From Euryarchaeota archaeon UBA40 (GTDB taxonomy: Archaea > Thermoplasmatota > Poseidoniia > Poseidoniales > Thalassarchaeaceae): a DNA stretch of 43,313 bases. This document shows positions 23,904 to 33,204 of the stretch, one piece after another. How positions within the stretch are numbered: position 1 is the stretch's first letter; every line of letters begins with the position of its first letter. The stretch covers positions 1 to 43,313 of the forward strand of contig DAYJ01000014.1 in NCBI GenBank assembly GCA_002506875.1. Direction: 5' to 3'. Below the pieces are notes generated by a model. It was given only the letters and a program-made list of their open reading frames with translations. It did no database searches and had not been told where the DNA came from. The translations under genes and the position numbers were made by a program.

Positions 23904-25424
23904 ATGGGCGTGCGCAGAACGGGACCCTCACTCATCGTTCTCATGCTGTCATTGAGCCTTGTTGGATGCCTCGCTGCAGCTCCTGCAGAATGGGGAACAG
24001 GACAAGGAATGGTCTCCGTAGAAATGTCCAATGATGGGACGAGTGTGACCATTCACGAACGTCTCTCTAGTGACTCCAATAATGACATCGTTGGAGTCGA
24101 CGTTCCAGTCATTGGCTGTAACACCAATGAAAATGGTACTATTCCTCAGAAATCACAAGATGTGACAGCGTCCGACCATGGTGGAGATCCGATTAGAATC
24201 GAAGGATGGCTTGCTACATCGAAGTATTTTCCAGATGACGAAGGGCCTTCAATTCAAGCAATCATCGTCGATGTGATGCCAATTGAAGAAGCACAGGACA
24301 CGAAAGGGGTAGAGCGAGACCCTGGACAACAAGTTCCAGGTATCCAAGACAAACGATGGGCTACTCCTCTCTATGCTGAGGCTCAATTCGGGCAGGACTA
24401 CGACGCCGTCGAAGAAAAGCGTGGTTGGGCCCTGATTGGTATTATTCCAGGTAATGAGAATGTGCTCGATGGAATGGCTGGACTACAAGAATGGAATCGC
24501 CCAGTTGCCTTAGAGGGTTACATGATCCACGGATCGGTTGGAGGTACAGTGACTATTCCATCAGGTTCATCCGTACAGGATTGTGAATTGAGTTCTAACA
24601 CTCGATTTGCTGCTCACATGGTAATCACCAGCATCGAAATCGGAGGCGTGACTGCATCAGAATCCGAGGCATACTCTATGGGAAGTATACCTCTCATCGG
24701 CGGTCCACTCTACCTAATGATCGTCCTTATCGGAGGTGGGGCGGGTGCTTTCGGGACATTTACCTACGCTTCAATCCAGATTCGCACTGCTGCATCCAAA
24801 CAAGCAGCTACGCTGATGTCGGAGAAGCAGATCAAAGCAGCAGGAAGTGTTGCGAAGGAACTCAAGAAGCACAAGAAGGAAGTTGAGAGTATCAACAAAG
24901 ACAGAGAAAAATCCGAATCTGTCGGTGTAGTTGACGACACCAGTGTGAAGAAGGTCGAAATCAAAGAATTTGATATCTCAGCAACACTAGACGGACCCGC
25001 AGATTCTATGGAGGCGTTGAACAGTGTCTCACGAACCCCTGGTGCAGGAGTAATCCAAACCGAGGCATCAATCGAGATGGCCGACAAATTACGCGAAGTC
25101 ATGGAATCCGCGATGGAAGAAACAAGTTCTCCATCTTCTGGTCCAAGTGGGCGTCGAATGGGTGGAGGCGTAACTGGCAGTGGTGGCCCAGGAAGTCGAC
25201 GAACCATGTCGAGTTCGACTAGTTCCAATGAGATTGTTACTGAGGATGAATCACAACCTGAGCCAGTAAAGCGGAGCCCCCCGGTCAAGAGGAAGCGGGC
25301 GGTTCGCACACCAAAGGAAGAAATCATCGATCCTGAACCAGAAGAAGAACCAGAAACGCGGGCCGACACTCGTGAAGGTCCAAGTATCTCAGATGATGAT
25401 GAATTCTCAGACTTCAGTTTCTAA
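23904..25424 (+). CDS. Lipobox-bearing membrane protein with cytoplasmic acidic tail
   Basis: The protein has 506 residues from the ATG at 23904; longer in-frame starts would run into the tRNA-Ser. A signal peptide ends in LVGC, a lipobox-like site. The ~270-residue ectodomain is Asp/Glu-rich. A transmembrane segment (LIGGPLYLMIVLIGGGAGAF) is followed by a coiled coil (KQIKAAGSVAKELKKHKKEV) and a Ser/Pro/Glu-rich tail containing KRSPPVKRKRAVR. The ectodomain shows GWLATSKYF, GWALIGIIPG and a late beta region, similar in plan to eukaryotic-style membrane scaffolds, but no family is recognised. It is separated from the cox operon by the tRNA and probably has its own promoter. Confidence 0.65.
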   Translation: MGVRRTGPSLIVLMLSLSLVGCLAAAPAEWGTGQGMVSVEMSNDGTSVTIHERLSSDSNNDIVGVDVPVIGCNTNENGTIPQKSQDVTASDHGGDPIRIEGWLATSKYFPDDEGPSIQAIIVDVMPIEEAQDTKGVERDPGQQVPGIQDKRWATPLYAEAQFGQDYDAVEEKRGWALIGIIPGNENVLDGMAGLQEWNRPVALEGYMIHGSVGGTVTIPSGSSVQDCELSSNTRFAAHMVITSIEIGGVTASESEAYSMGSIPLIGGPLYLMIVLIGGGAGAFGTFTYASIQIRTAASKQAATLMSEKQIKAAGSVAKELKKHKKEVESINKDREKSESVGVVDDTSVKKVEIKEFDISATLDGPADSMEALNSVSRTPGAGVIQTEASIEMADKLREVMESAMEETSSPSSGPSGRRMGGGVTGSGGPGSRRTMSSSTSSNEIVTEDESQPEPVKRSPPVKRKRAVRTPKEEIIDPEPEEEPETRADTREGPSISDDDEFSDFSF

Positions 25425-26462
25425 TTAGACGATTAGACGTATTGCCTGTGGCATGACTTGCATATCCAGAGGTGTACATCCAATGAGTTCACCATCAATG
25501 TTGATTGCCATTGGTTCATTCGTCTCGATTCTTAGATGTTTGAATCGGTGATAGATAACGCTGGGATGGAAAACATGTCTCCCCTCTTTCTGGAGCATGC
25601 CAAATGCCTTCAGCAACGATGGGCGACTCATCCTCTGTAATATGCCAAGATCCATCTCACCATCATCAACTGATGCACCTGGTCCGAGTTTCAATCCAGA
25701 ACCACCAAGCTGGGTATTCTGAATCAAGAAAAGAGTGTAGTCACCCTCCATTCGATGACCATCAAGAGTCAATGTGGCACGACGACGACGATTGACAAGC
25801 ATCATCATGACAATTCCTACATCGTAACGTATTGGACCCATCCAACGTAACTTCTCTGCGAGAACGACTGAATCTACCCCCAACCCCCATGTTACGAGAT
25901 TATGACTATACCATGTCATCTCAGGGCCTGGGTCCTTACGATTCCCTGATCGCAGATTCACCTCGGCAAGGTCAATCGCTTGAGTACGGCCTCGAAGAAT
26001 TCTAGATACACCATCATCTACCCCTGAGATTCCGAGTTCTGTTCCTTGAGAGTTCCCGGTTCCAGCTGGGATGACTGCGAAGATTGGTGTCGTTGTTGGT
26101 TTAGTTCTCATCCAACCAGTAATTGCTTCAGAAAGGCTACCATCACCACCAACCACAGCAATACAATCTCCATCACTCAAATCTAGAGATGCGGCAATCT
26201 CGACAAGATGGCTTGCATATTCTGAATGATGTACGTCAACAACTACTCCTGCCTCAATGAGGAGACGTTCGGCTTCTTGACCAACCAAGAGACCTTTCTT
26301 CCTACCAGAATATGGATTGACAAGGAGATGCACTTTGGAAGGGATTGACACATCAATTGCTGGCTGAGTGAAAAAAGGAGCGAAGATTGGGCGATGGACG
26401 CCGCTACGCTTTTTGGAAGAGGTGTCTGCTTCGAAGATCAAACGATCAACGGAATCGCCCAT
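25425..26462 (-). CDS. Diacylglycerol kinase catalytic-domain protein (YegS/DgkB-like lipid kinase)
   Basis: The protein has 345 residues from the ATG at 26462; a GTG at 26483 is also possible. The kinase N-domain contains HLLVNPYSGRKKG (47-57), VVGGDGSLSEAI (103-114, the GGDGS nucleotide site) and IPAGTGNSQG (131-140). The C-terminal beta-sandwich carries LGGSGLKLGPGASVDDGEMD and INIDGELIG. The family phosphorylates lipid hydroxyls such as diacylglycerol, sphingosine or glycolipids with ATP. In an archaeon the acceptor is probably an isoprenoid lipid, which is inferred. It faces the lipobox protein gene with stop codons abutting and is divergent from ribD. Confidence 0.85.
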   Translation of the reverse strand: MGDSVDRLIFEADTSSKKRSGVHRPIFAPFFTQPAIDVSIPSKVHLLVNPYSGRKKGLLVGQEAERLLIEAGVVVDVHHSEYASHLVEIAASLDLSDGDCIAVVGGDGSLSEAITGWMRTKPTTTPIFAVIPAGTGNSQGTELGISGVDDGVSRILRGRTQAIDLAEVNLRSGNRKDPGPEMTWYSHNLVTWGLGVDSVVLAEKLRWMGPIRYDVGIVMMMLVNRRRRATLTLDGHRMEGDYTLFLIQNTQLGGSGLKLGPGASVDDGEMDLGILQRMSRPSLLKAFGMLQKEGRHVFHPSVIYHRFKHLRIETNEPMAINIDGELIGCTPLDMQVMPQAIRLIV

Positions 26463-26530
26463 GAATTGAAAGAGAGGGCCCACAACATGAACCCTGTCCT
26501 GAACTATACCATAATTGAAGCGAAGCCATC

Positions 26531-27670
26531 ATGATAGATGCATCCCCCCCATACAACATGGAGCCAGAGGTGCGGTTCATGGCAAGAGCCATCGAGATTG
26601 CAGAACGTGGTCTCGCGCGAGTTTCTCCAAATCCACCAGTAGGTTGCGTCCTAGTACGGGATGGGCGGATTATCGCAGAAGGGTGGCACGATCGTATTGG
26701 TAACTTGCATGCCGAACAAGCAGCAATCGCAGATGCAGAAGAGCGTGGAGAGCCAACGGAAGGAGCCACCGCATACGTGACACTGGAACCATGCAATCAC
26801 TTTGGACGAACGCCCCCTTGCACTCAGGCTCTGCTATGGGCTGGAATTGATTCGGTAATAATCGCCGCCAAGGACCCGAATCCTAACGTTCGTGGCCATG
26901 GAATTAGAGTTCTCGAAGAAGCAGGCATCGAAGTTCGTTATGGCATGTTAGAATTAGAAGCGGAAAAGCAAATGCAGGCATTCATGCGTTGGTGTCATCA
27001 TCGACGACCCATCGTAACTCTGAAGATGGCAGTCGATGCAAAAAATCGTGTCGACACAGATTCGGGACCTTCTGCCCGTTTCACCACAGAAAAATCACTC
27101 GATTTCGCTCATGCTTTACGACGACAGACAGATGCAATCCTTGTCGGCTCAGGGACTGTAATCCGTGACAATCCATCGCTCACTGTTCGCCACGTCCCTC
27201 TTGATGGAGTTGACCAACCATTACGTATCGTTCTGGATCGACGAGGCCGTGTCTCATCGGATGCAAAGGTCTGGAATCGAGAGGCACCAAGCCTTCACAT
27301 CCATGGATTAGAGGATGTTGAAGAAAAAATGGATGTCGAATCCATAGCAATCGCTGATCTCAATGAAGAGAAAGGATTGCACGATCTACTCGATCTACTT
27401 GGGGATCGAGGTATCCAAGAACTTCTGATCGAAGGCGGCCCCCAAATCTGGACGAGTTTTCTTGATGCAGGCCTTGTAGATCGTCTAATCCACATCCGTA
27501 GTCGTGAAGATATAGGAAACGGACCAAAGATGATGCTAGATGAAGTATACTTGGATTCAAACAATCTCTTACTACATTCCGAATCTGAAGACACAGGTGA
27601 TTGGATTCAAATCTACACAAAATCGAACTTTAAGCCCCCAAATTCAGCGTGGCCCTACCCGTCGAGTTGA
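26531..27670 (+). CDS. ribD: Bifunctional riboflavin-biosynthesis deaminase/reductase RibD
   Basis: The protein has 379 residues. The N-terminal deaminase holds the zinc site: H60 and E62 (LHAEQ), C88 and C97 (EPCNHFGRTPPC), with NPPVGCVLV upstream. The C-terminal reductase (about 165-365) shows VTLKMAVDAKNR, AILVGSGTVIRDNP and LLIEGGPQIWTSFL. It deaminates and reduces the pyrimidine intermediate of riboflavin synthesis. The fused two-domain order is the bacterial arrangement; archaea commonly use separate enzymes such as ArfC, so transfer from bacteria is plausible. No other rib gene adjoins it. Confidence 0.92.
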   Translation: MIDASPPYNMEPEVRFMARAIEIAERGLARVSPNPPVGCVLVRDGRIIAEGWHDRIGNLHAEQAAIADAEERGEPTEGATAYVTLEPCNHFGRTPPCTQALLWAGIDSVIIAAKDPNPNVRGHGIRVLEEAGIEVRYGMLELEAEKQMQAFMRWCHHRRPIVTLKMAVDAKNRVDTDSGPSARFTTEKSLDFAHALRRQTDAILVGSGTVIRDNPSLTVRHVPLDGVDQPLRIVLDRRGRVSSDAKVWNREAPSLHIHGLEDVEEKMDVESIAIADLNEEKGLHDLLDLLGDRGIQELLIEGGPQIWTSFLDAGLVDRLIHIRSREDIGNGPKMMLDEVYLDSNNLLLHSESEDTGDWIQIYTKSNFKPPNSAWPYPSS

Positions 27671-27696
27671 AATCAATCCGCCCGGTCGAGAAGGCT

Positions 27697-27770
27697 GGGC
27701 GATTGGTGTAGTCTGGATATCATCTGGCGCTTCGGACGCTAGGACACGGGTTCGAATCCTGTATCGCCCA
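27697..27770 (+). tRNA. tRNA-Arg(TCG)
   Basis: A 74-base cloverleaf. Acceptor GGGCGAT pairs with ATCGCCC; the anticodon stem TGGCG/CGCTA encloses CTTCGGA with anticodon TCG at 27732-27734; the T arm surrounds TTCGAAT; the discriminator is A. There is no encoded CCA and no intron. It ends three bases before the stop codon of the convergent tRNA-methyltransferase gene. Confidence 0.93.
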
Positions 27771-27773
27771 CTC

Positions 27774-28895
27774 TCATATCGGTTGCAAGCGAAGTAGAAG
27801 TCGCGCTAGACTCCGGTGGACATGGATGGAGTGCGCGACATCGATACGGAGGTTTTGTTCAGAGAGAATGCGACTAAACACGTCGCCTTCTCCATCAAGA
27901 GCCAATGCAACATTTCCTGATCGAATTAATTCAGATTTATCTGGAGAAATAGGGAGGAGAATAACGAAACAACCTGTAGAGATCGCTTGGCAGGATTGGA
28001 CTGTTCGTTGAAAGAGATCCATTCCTTCACCATCCGACCAAGAATTTCTGCCATATGGTGGATCGAACACAAAGGCAGAGCCTTCCATTCCTGGCCAGAG
28101 TTCCTCCAATTGAGTTGCATCATGAGTGAACAACTTGTACAAAGATGGATCAATCTCAATCTGCTCTAGATTCTGTCGTGAACCTTCCACCATCCGGACA
28201 TCAAGATCAGAGCCGAAAACATGGATCCCACTGAGAGCGGCTTCGATGAGAATGCCTCCTGTTCCACAAAATGGGTCAATGATGGCGCTTGGTTTTTCAC
28301 CTAAGATTCTGGTCAGATTAACCATGGTTCGTGCAAGACGGGGATCAAGGCTGACTGGCCTAAAATAAGCTCGGTCGGTTGCACTCCGTGAAGCGAATAT
28401 TCCTCCACCTTGGCCCTTTTGAGCAACTACACCCCATATCCATCCATGCTCACTTACGTATTCCGATTCAGGATGTGTGGGCTCTGTAGCTGGGCCACAT
28501 GGATGAATCATCAGCGTCAAATCTGGACTGTCGAGATCAATTGATCGTCCTTGATTGTGTAACAATGCACCAACTTCTCGTTCCAAGACCTTGGTATTCT
28601 CATCCTCAATGAAGCCAAGACGATGAACTCGCACCATCACTGTTTGATTGATACTGGGGTGAGTATCATTGAACCAAGATGCTATCGATTCTGCTGAGGG
28701 ACGTTCTTTTGATTGACTGAACGGATGGAGAAGGCGATCAATTAGAGATGATTCGGAAATATTCGGAATTCCCGTAACAATCACAACACGAGGGTGGATT
28801 ACATCTTGGATTTCAGCGAAACTACCTGCTTCCGAACGGAACAAGGGTGGATGCCAACCGCTCCCAACCAACATGGACTGAGGGGGGGTCGCCAT
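27774..28895 (-). CDS. tRNA (guanine-N2-)-methyltransferase Trm-G10/Trm11-like
   Basis: The protein has 373 residues from the ATG at 28895; an ATG at 28913 is also open. The Rossmann methyltransferase half shows IIDPFCGTGGILIEAALSG (SAM motif I, ~205-223), FGSDLDVRMV (motif II) and FVFDPPYGRNSW (motif IV, DPPY at 278-281), the N2-guanine methyltransferase signature. The N-terminal ~180 residues fit a divergent THUMP-containing region. FASRSATDRAYFRPVSLDPR is the linker typical of Trm11/TrmG10, which dimethylates G10 of tRNA. It neighbours a tRNA gene, but this need not be functional. Confidence 0.88.
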   Translation of the reverse strand: MATPPQSMLVGSGWHPPLFRSEAGSFAEIQDVIHPRVVIVTGIPNISESSLIDRLLHPFSQSKERPSAESIASWFNDTHPSINQTVMVRVHRLGFIEDENTKVLEREVGALLHNQGRSIDLDSPDLTLMIHPCGPATEPTHPESEYVSEHGWIWGVVAQKGQGGGIFASRSATDRAYFRPVSLDPRLARTMVNLTRILGEKPSAIIDPFCGTGGILIEAALSGIHVFGSDLDVRMVEGSRQNLEQIEIDPSLYKLFTHDATQLEELWPGMEGSAFVFDPPYGRNSWSDGEGMDLFQRTVQSCQAISTGCFVILLPISPDKSELIRSGNVALALDGEGDVFSRILSEQNLRIDVAHSIHVHRSLARLLLRLQPI

Positions 28896-28957
28896 GGTAG
28901 TTGGAGGGACCATTGGCCTTCAATCCTATAACACGCGAAGGACTCCAACAGCCCATG

Positions 28958-30574
28958 GTGGGCGCATCCGGTCGACAGCGGACGGCTTTGTCCCTGCTTC
29001 TGATTATCGTGTTCTGTGTACCACTCTTCCTTTCAGGGATTCAAGCCCAAAGCGAAGATCCGCGAATTCTCAGTCATGAAAGGAACACTCTCTACTTCTA
29101 TGGAACCAATGACGGCGGCGCATCGAGTGCATGGCCCATGTGGAATCACGCTCAAGCATCCGATACAGACAGCGATGATAGCGTAAGTGAGAGTAATGCA
29201 TTCGTGCCAGGTGATCCGAACAATGGCGGAGGGACTAGAGAATTCACCTTTGATGGAAAAGTGTCTAACAGCAATGTCACTGAGATTAATCAAGAAGTGA
29301 CCATTACAGGAACACTCCGATTAGACATCTTCTGTCAGCAAGGAAGTTGTTCCAAGGATGTTACCGTTTACCTCCGTAAAGGTGGGGTCGATACTACCTC
29401 AATCACGATTTCTCCTGAGAATGAAGGAGGAGATACCTATGTCTTCGAATTCTTCCATAATATCAAGGAGGTGAAAGCAGGGGAAACTATTGGACTTCGA
29501 ATTCAATTCACGAAGCCATCTGGAGTAGGTGATGGGTATCAACTATACTTGGGCCAGAATAACTTCCAGATGGACATACCCGTGATTGCACCCGATACAT
29601 CAGATATTGGTGATGTACTTCTAGCAGATGGTGCCAACTGGGAAACTCCCTATGCAGATGCAGGTCTAGGTTTCCAAAGCCAAACAAGCAGTACCGTTGG
29701 AATCTTTCTTCCAATCCTCTTAGGAATCCTTCTTCTCGCTGGAATGATTTGTGGCATTGTATTCACCCCAGGGATGCCTGGAATTACCGCTGCTGCAGTA
29801 TTGGCTTGTTTGTCACTAATAGGGCCTGTTGTTGCTGCACCAATTGTTGGATATCTGGATATTGCACATCATTCAGATGTCGACATGGAGCCGAATGTCT
29901 ACACTGTAGATCAATTCGCAGCATTAGAAGCTAGTTCCGGGAGTTTCCTGACAGATTTCCGCGCTGGTGATGAGTTCGAAATTTGGGTACCTCTTGATGG
30001 AAGGGAGGTCTATTCGAAATCAATCCAACACAATGGAAGAAATGCTATCCTCTGGGGTTTCGGTCATCAAGAGCATAACGAAATCCTCGGGAATCCAGAG
30101 GTTACAACCGTCGCCGGCCGAGAAGCAATTCAACTCTACTTCTCAAGCATCATCCAATACACAGATGGTGCAGAGTGTGAAGGTCAAGATCCTAATGGAA
30201 CAGAATCCATTGCAGGAGAGGATTTCGATCCCTGCGATGAGTTTGACTTGACCAAGAGTGCTGGTGTTATGATGAGGGTCATCCTAGCTCAGGATGGCGA
30301 TTCTATACGCCCAATCAACAATGTGAATCTCACTCTAACAGATGGCAGTCCACGGAATGCAGTCGTTTGGACCGATGCTGAACCCATGGGTATGCCGCCA
30401 AGTTGGAGTATGTACAGTATGGCCGGAATGATTCCTACACTCGGATGTCTAGGATTCGGATTATTTTCTCTAATGAAGGAACGAGGAGGTTCCATATCGA
30501 ATGATGATGATGATGAGTTCTACGAAGATGACGATGACTTCGACGACGACTTCATTGATGACCTCGAACTCTGA
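28958..30574 (+). CDS. Multi-pass membrane protein with large ectodomain and poly-acidic tail
   Basis: The protein has 538 residues from the ATG at 28958, chosen because the signal peptide (TALSLLLIIVFCVPLFLSGI) starts just after it; the frame remains open to 28901. An ectodomain of ~215 residues includes a jelly-roll-like segment with two cysteines (CQQGSC). Two hydrophobic helices follow (FLPILLGILLLAGMICGIVF; ITAAAVLACLSLIGPVVAAP), then a second ectodomain and a third helix near the C-terminus. The tail is almost wholly Asp/Glu. No known family is recognised. It is divergent from Trm-G10 and leads into the FEN-1 gene 9 bases downstream, so both are probably on one transcript. Confidence 0.65.
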   Translation: MGASGRQRTALSLLLIIVFCVPLFLSGIQAQSEDPRILSHERNTLYFYGTNDGGASSAWPMWNHAQASDTDSDDSVSESNAFVPGDPNNGGGTREFTFDGKVSNSNVTEINQEVTITGTLRLDIFCQQGSCSKDVTVYLRKGGVDTTSITISPENEGGDTYVFEFFHNIKEVKAGETIGLRIQFTKPSGVGDGYQLYLGQNNFQMDIPVIAPDTSDIGDVLLADGANWETPYADAGLGFQSQTSSTVGIFLPILLGILLLAGMICGIVFTPGMPGITAAAVLACLSLIGPVVAAPIVGYLDIAHHSDVDMEPNVYTVDQFAALEASSGSFLTDFRAGDEFEIWVPLDGREVYSKSIQHNGRNAILWGFGHQEHNEILGNPEVTTVAGREAIQLYFSSIIQYTDGAECEGQDPNGTESIAGEDFDPCDEFDLTKSAGVMMRVILAQDGDSIRPINNVNLTLTDGSPRNAVVWTDAEPMGMPPSWSMYSMAGMIPTLGCLGFGLFSLMKERGGSISNDDDDEFYEDDDDFDDDFIDDLEL

Positions 30575-30583
30575 GGTGATACG

Positions 30584-31594
30584 ATGGGTTGTAACCTGAA
30601 GGATTTAGTTCGTCCTGAATCCATTGATTTGAATGACCTTGCAGGGGAAAAAGTCGCAGTGGATGTCTTTCTATCTGCTTACCAATTCATCACAGCGATG
30701 ACTGGAGAAGATGGTCGACCTCTCTCGAGAGATGGGAAGCCTGTCGCACATATCATGGGTTTCTTGGATCGGGCAACGACACTAATCGCCTCAGGGATTG
30801 ATCCAGTCTTCGTATTTGATGGTCGGCCCCACAACCTCAAACGAGATACTCTGAATGAACGTCGGGAACGTAAAGAGGGAGCGAAGAATCGGTGGAAGGC
30901 TGCTATTGAAGATGGAGACATGAAGGCTGCAAAGAAACTTGGGCCTCAAATTGCAGAATATACGAGAGAGATGGTTCAGGAGACGAAGGACCTCTTCGAT
31001 ACCCTAGGTGTAACTTGGATTGAAGCTCCTATGGAAGCTGAAGGGGCTGCTGCTGTGCGTGCACGCCGTGGTGAAGTACATGCTGTGGCAACGCAGGACT
31101 GGGATGCTCTATTGTACGGTTCACCGATAATGATTCGAAATCTAATGTCCCATGGTACACGTAAATTTGGACGGACTCTTACCGCAGAAAGAATTGTGCT
31201 AAGTGATGTGTTAGAAGAACATGATATCACACAAGAGCAATTAGTTGATCTCGGTATCATGATTGGGACTGATTTTCATCCCGGATTCCGAGGTATTGGA
31301 CCGAAAACAGGACTCAAACTAATCAAAGCCCATGGTTCATTGGAAGCTGTCGCCGAGTTGAAGGGGCACATCGTTCCCGATGACATAGAAGACATTCGTG
31401 ACCTCTTTCACAATCATCCAATTCATGCTAATGTGAATCTTCCAGAATCCGGCCGAGCAGTAGAAGAGCGTATTCGCCATTTCGTTCAGAAAGAAAGAGG
31501 CTTCTCAGAGGGGCGAACGGAACGGGCTTTGGAGCGTCTTGCATCAGTCGGTCGCCTCCGATCAGAGTCAAAGCCCACACTCTTCGATTTCTGA
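30584..31594 (+). CDS. fen: Flap endonuclease FEN-1 (XPG/Rad2 family)
   Basis: The protein has 336 residues. The N and I nuclease regions are complete, with metal-binding acids at D27 (VAVDVFLSAYQF), D79 (FVFDGRP), E151 and E153 (EAPMEAEGAAA), D172 and D174 (TQDWDALLYG) and D230 (GTDFHPG). The helix-hairpin-helix after it (GFRGIGPKTGLKLIKAHGS) binds duplex DNA. FEN-1 removes 5' flaps during Okazaki fragment processing and repair. The last residues, KPTLFDF, resemble a PCNA-interacting peptide without its usual first glutamine. A Shine-Dalgarno GAGGTGAT (30573-30580) precedes the ATG. Confidence 0.95.
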   Translation: MGCNLKDLVRPESIDLNDLAGEKVAVDVFLSAYQFITAMTGEDGRPLSRDGKPVAHIMGFLDRATTLIASGIDPVFVFDGRPHNLKRDTLNERRERKEGAKNRWKAAIEDGDMKAAKKLGPQIAEYTREMVQETKDLFDTLGVTWIEAPMEAEGAAAVRARRGEVHAVATQDWDALLYGSPIMIRNLMSHGTRKFGRTLTAERIVLSDVLEEHDITQEQLVDLGIMIGTDFHPGFRGIGPKTGLKLIKAHGSLEAVAELKGHIVPDDIEDIRDLFHNHPIHANVNLPESGRAVEERIRHFVQKERGFSEGRTERALERLASVGRLRSESKPTLFDF

Positions 31595-31635
31595 ACAGCG
31601 AAACCTCATTCCATGTATCCTCACCTCAAGGTTTC

Positions 31636-33204
31636 ATGGGCTCGGAGGAGAGGAGTGTGTCATCATCTCTCAGTCAATCGAGTCAGTTGTGGACTGGACT
31701 TCTTCTCCTTGGAATCTTGCTGAATGTTCTTGTTGTGTTTACCAGTAATCTCGGCCTCGACACCCATGTCCATATGGCCCGTGCTGCGGAGGAAGACCGG
31801 ACAGGAGAAGCAATGCTTCCATGGGGACATACACGTCCGATTGATTCGATGTCTAGTGACCCTGCATACGCACCTATCACTGAAGAGGGGTGGTTTGAGA
31901 TTATGCCGAACACCGAAACTGAGGCGCATGCTCTTGGTCTCGGACTTATGCTGATTCTGTGTGGAGGCTCCTACCTCGTATTCTGGAAACTCTTTGGTCA
32001 TCAAGCTGCAATTTCTACCACTGCGTTAATCTCAATTCATCCAACATTCATATTTGCAACTGGGCGGACCTTTCCAGAAGTCGCAATGGCAATTCTAGGA
32101 CTCATGTTAGTCTTGGCCATACTATTCCATCGGATTGAACCAAACTGGAAAGGGGCGATATTCTCAGGACTCTTTTCGACTGTGACAATGGCAGGTATAC
32201 TCCAGGTCAAGGGTATACCCATTCACTTTTCGGTAGCCTATGGCTTGCTTATCGCTGGATGGCATATACTCGATAGCATAGAACGTATGAGAATCCTGAC
32301 TCGATCACCGAAGTACGTTGCAATGGTAAGCAGTATCGGAATTGGGACTGGTATCCTCCTCTACGGTGGATTATTTGGAACGGGGACTATCGGAACGATT
32401 AGTGAATTTCCTGAACGCTATGCATTCGCATTGATAATCGCAACTTTCGATGCTATCGGAATATTCGCATTATTCGGAATGGTCCTCTGGCCATTCTTAC
32501 GAAGTACAATACAGAGGCTTGGAAGCATCGAGGATCACAGCATAGCGACTGTCACTGGATTGATTACGGGTTTAGCGACTGTAATTACAATCTACATTGC
32601 TGCACTATGGACCTATGAAGCAGCACTCTGGAATGCTGAATGGCCAACAGTAATGTGGACAATGGGGAACAACGGACGCTATATCTCGATGCTTATGCTT
32701 CCCGCAATTCTCCTCATACATCTTGTCGGACTAAACAATCCTTCAGCTGAGACACAATCAAATCCTCAATCGAAAAAGAAGGCGCTACTGCTTGGTATCA
32801 TCCTCATACTCCCCCTCTCTATCCTGGCCGCAGTACATGGCCAAACCATGTGGACTGATGATGCTGGAGAATCCATGATCGATCTCGGCCTCATGGAGGG
32901 CGACGACTTCCTATTTATCTCCGAAGCCACGCTTGGGATGCATTGGCTCTACACCTTCCGTATCGAAGTCGACCCCAACGGTGAGAATGACATTATTGGA
33001 CACTGGAGAGATACCGATTCTGGATGGATTGAGGATCTGAGTCGAAGTGAGCCATTGCCAAATCGGGGAGATTTGAAGAATGTCCGATTCATTGTACTTT
33101 CACCCGGAATCAACACCATCCCGAACGGTTGGAATGTGGTAGATGAAGGAAAAGCTCCATGGATGAATGGTGGAGGGACTTGGCAGGTACTAAGTCAATC
33201 CTGA
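31636..33204 (+). CDS. Polytopic membrane protein, possible GT-C type glycosyltransferase
   Basis: The protein has 522 residues with about eleven transmembrane helices from ~20 to 415, then a ~110-residue soluble C-terminal domain. The first loop carries acidic and His residues (LGLDTHVHMARAAEEDRTGE) and the second helix pair is followed by ATGRTFPEVAMAILGLML. This plan (acidic first loop, many helices, C-terminal ectodomain) resembles GT-C glycosyltransferases that use polyprenyl-phosphate sugars. The match is by overall layout only; a transporter or unknown integral protein remains possible. Its 3' end overlaps the convergent LETM1-like gene by 10 bases. Confidence 0.55.
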   Translation: MGSEERSVSSSLSQSSQLWTGLLLLGILLNVLVVFTSNLGLDTHVHMARAAEEDRTGEAMLPWGHTRPIDSMSSDPAYAPITEEGWFEIMPNTETEAHALGLGLMLILCGGSYLVFWKLFGHQAAISTTALISIHPTFIFATGRTFPEVAMAILGLMLVLAILFHRIEPNWKGAIFSGLFSTVTMAGILQVKGIPIHFSVAYGLLIAGWHILDSIERMRILTRSPKYVAMVSSIGIGTGILLYGGLFGTGTIGTISEFPERYAFALIIATFDAIGIFALFGMVLWPFLRSTIQRLGSIEDHSIATVTGLITGLATVITIYIAALWTYEAALWNAEWPTVMWTMGNNGRYISMLMLPAILLIHLVGLNNPSAETQSNPQSKKKALLLGIILILPLSILAAVHGQTMWTDDAGESMIDLGLMEGDDFLFISEATLGMHWLYTFRIEVDPNGENDIIGHWRDTDSGWIEDLSRSEPLPNRGDLKNVRFIVLSPGINTIPNGWNVVDEGKAPWMNGGGTWQVLSQS

